Origin: Phoronis ovalis
Lineage: Eukaryota > Phoronida > Phoronidae
Length of the DNA: 19,023 bases
Assembly (NCBI GenBank): GCA_028565635.1
Contig: JAOXYB010016687.1
Location: 1 to 19,023 of the forward strand
Direction of reading: 5' to 3'
Positions 18,453 to 19,023 of the stretch are shown one piece after another. Numbering within the stretch: position 1 is the first letter of the stretch; each line of letters opens with the position of its first letter. The translations under genes and the position numbers were made by a program. Below the pieces are notes generated by a model. The model was given only the letters and a program-made list of their open reading frames with translations, was not told the DNA's origin and made no database searches.

Positions 18453-18485
18453 ATAGTTGTAGGCTATGCATCATTGTAAATAAGC

Positions 18486-18960
18486 TTGTATGTAACACTT
18501 CCTTTTTCTTGCAATAACAGCACCAGAGTTAAGTACAAGTCAAAGTACAGGTTAATAGGTATAATTTTGACTAATTTTGATTACTTCCAGTATGGCCAAC
18601 TAGCGGCCATATTTGTTCTCAAGAAGGCACATCACGTTACCCCACTATCCAGAAAGACGAAGCATTGACGATTCGAAGGTAAATTCATGAAAGCCATAGG
18701 TTGATGGGGCTAGATGACAATTTAGAATGACGATGAAAAGTAGGTCAAGTACCGATCTGAATCTTTGACATTTTTCATTGTGTGTAACACTTTCTTTACC
18801 TCACAACAACTACTTTAATCAGTTTTTGTCCAATCAGCTTCATACATTGTGTTATTTTGATCTCGATCACTTCCAAAATGGTAGACTGGTGGCCATGTTT
18901 GTTATCGAGATGGTACATCACATTGCTCCACTTTCCAGAGGTGAATCCATTACGAAATAT
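18486..18960 (+). repeat. Two diverged head-to-tail copies of a dispersed repeat in ABCC10 intron 3
   Basis: Copy 1 (about 18486-18660) and copy 2 (about 18778-18945) share TGTAACACTT (18491 and 18783, 292 bp apart), then TTTGATnnnnTCACTTCCAnnATGG-like segments, then GGCCAT.TTTGTT.TC.AGA..G.ACATCAC and CCACT.TCCAG. Both copies keep an open frame with similar translation (FQYGQLAAIF and FQNGRLVAMF, then AHHVTPLSR and VHHIAPLSR). With no start, splice or domain evidence, I treat them as a repeat, not exons. Confidence 0.65.
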
Positions 18961-19023
18961 CCTGCTTGCCGCTCAACCACACTTCTAAACCTGTGAAGTG
19001 CAAGAGACCGGTATTCGTTCACC

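Overview
The window is nuclear DNA from a multicellular animal, most likely a bilaterian invertebrate. Genes are split by GT-AG introns of about 0.1-0.8 kb, intergenic DNA is AT-rich, and the encoded proteins match animal families (HDHD2, ISG20L2/AEN-type exonuclease, HYPK, ATF3/JDP2/Fos-type bZIP, ABCC10). I cannot name the phylum. Nothing here is bacterial: there are no operons, Shine-Dalgarno sites, CRISPR arrays or phage genes.

Layout, left to right. 1-1653 holds a minus-strand secreted PAN/EGF-like gene that runs off the left edge. 1654-3170 is non-coding and carries a 547-bp inverted-repeat element. 3171-4472 is a minus-strand HDHD2-like HAD phosphatase gene whose last exon(s) I cannot find. 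It faces away, across about 1 kb, from a complete four-exon plus-strand DEDDh exonuclease gene of the ISG20L2/AEN family (5343-8558). 8559-9391 is gene-free. A complete three-exon HYPK gene (minus, 9392-10519) follows, with a 281-bp transposon relic in its second intron bounded by a 9-bp target-site duplication. Next comes a complete two-exon bZIP gene (minus, 11088-11879) whose upstream DNA has a CCAAT box and a perfect cAMP-response element. 12700-12980 has three CTCF-like motifs. 13698-15000 is a block of tandem repeats. From 15394 to the right edge lie the first three coding exons of an ABCC10 (MRP7)-like transporter, with a repeat-filled third intron.

The genes look like unrelated neighbours rather than a functional cluster: an HAD phosphatase, a nucleolar/nuclear 3'-5' exonuclease, a ribosome-associated NatA cofactor, a stress-type transcription factor and a membrane transporter. 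I did not find an undescribed multi-gene system. The best leads are the transposon relic in HYPK, the missing HDHD2 terminus, the CTCF-like trio, the CCAAT-CRE arrangement and the tandem-repeat block.
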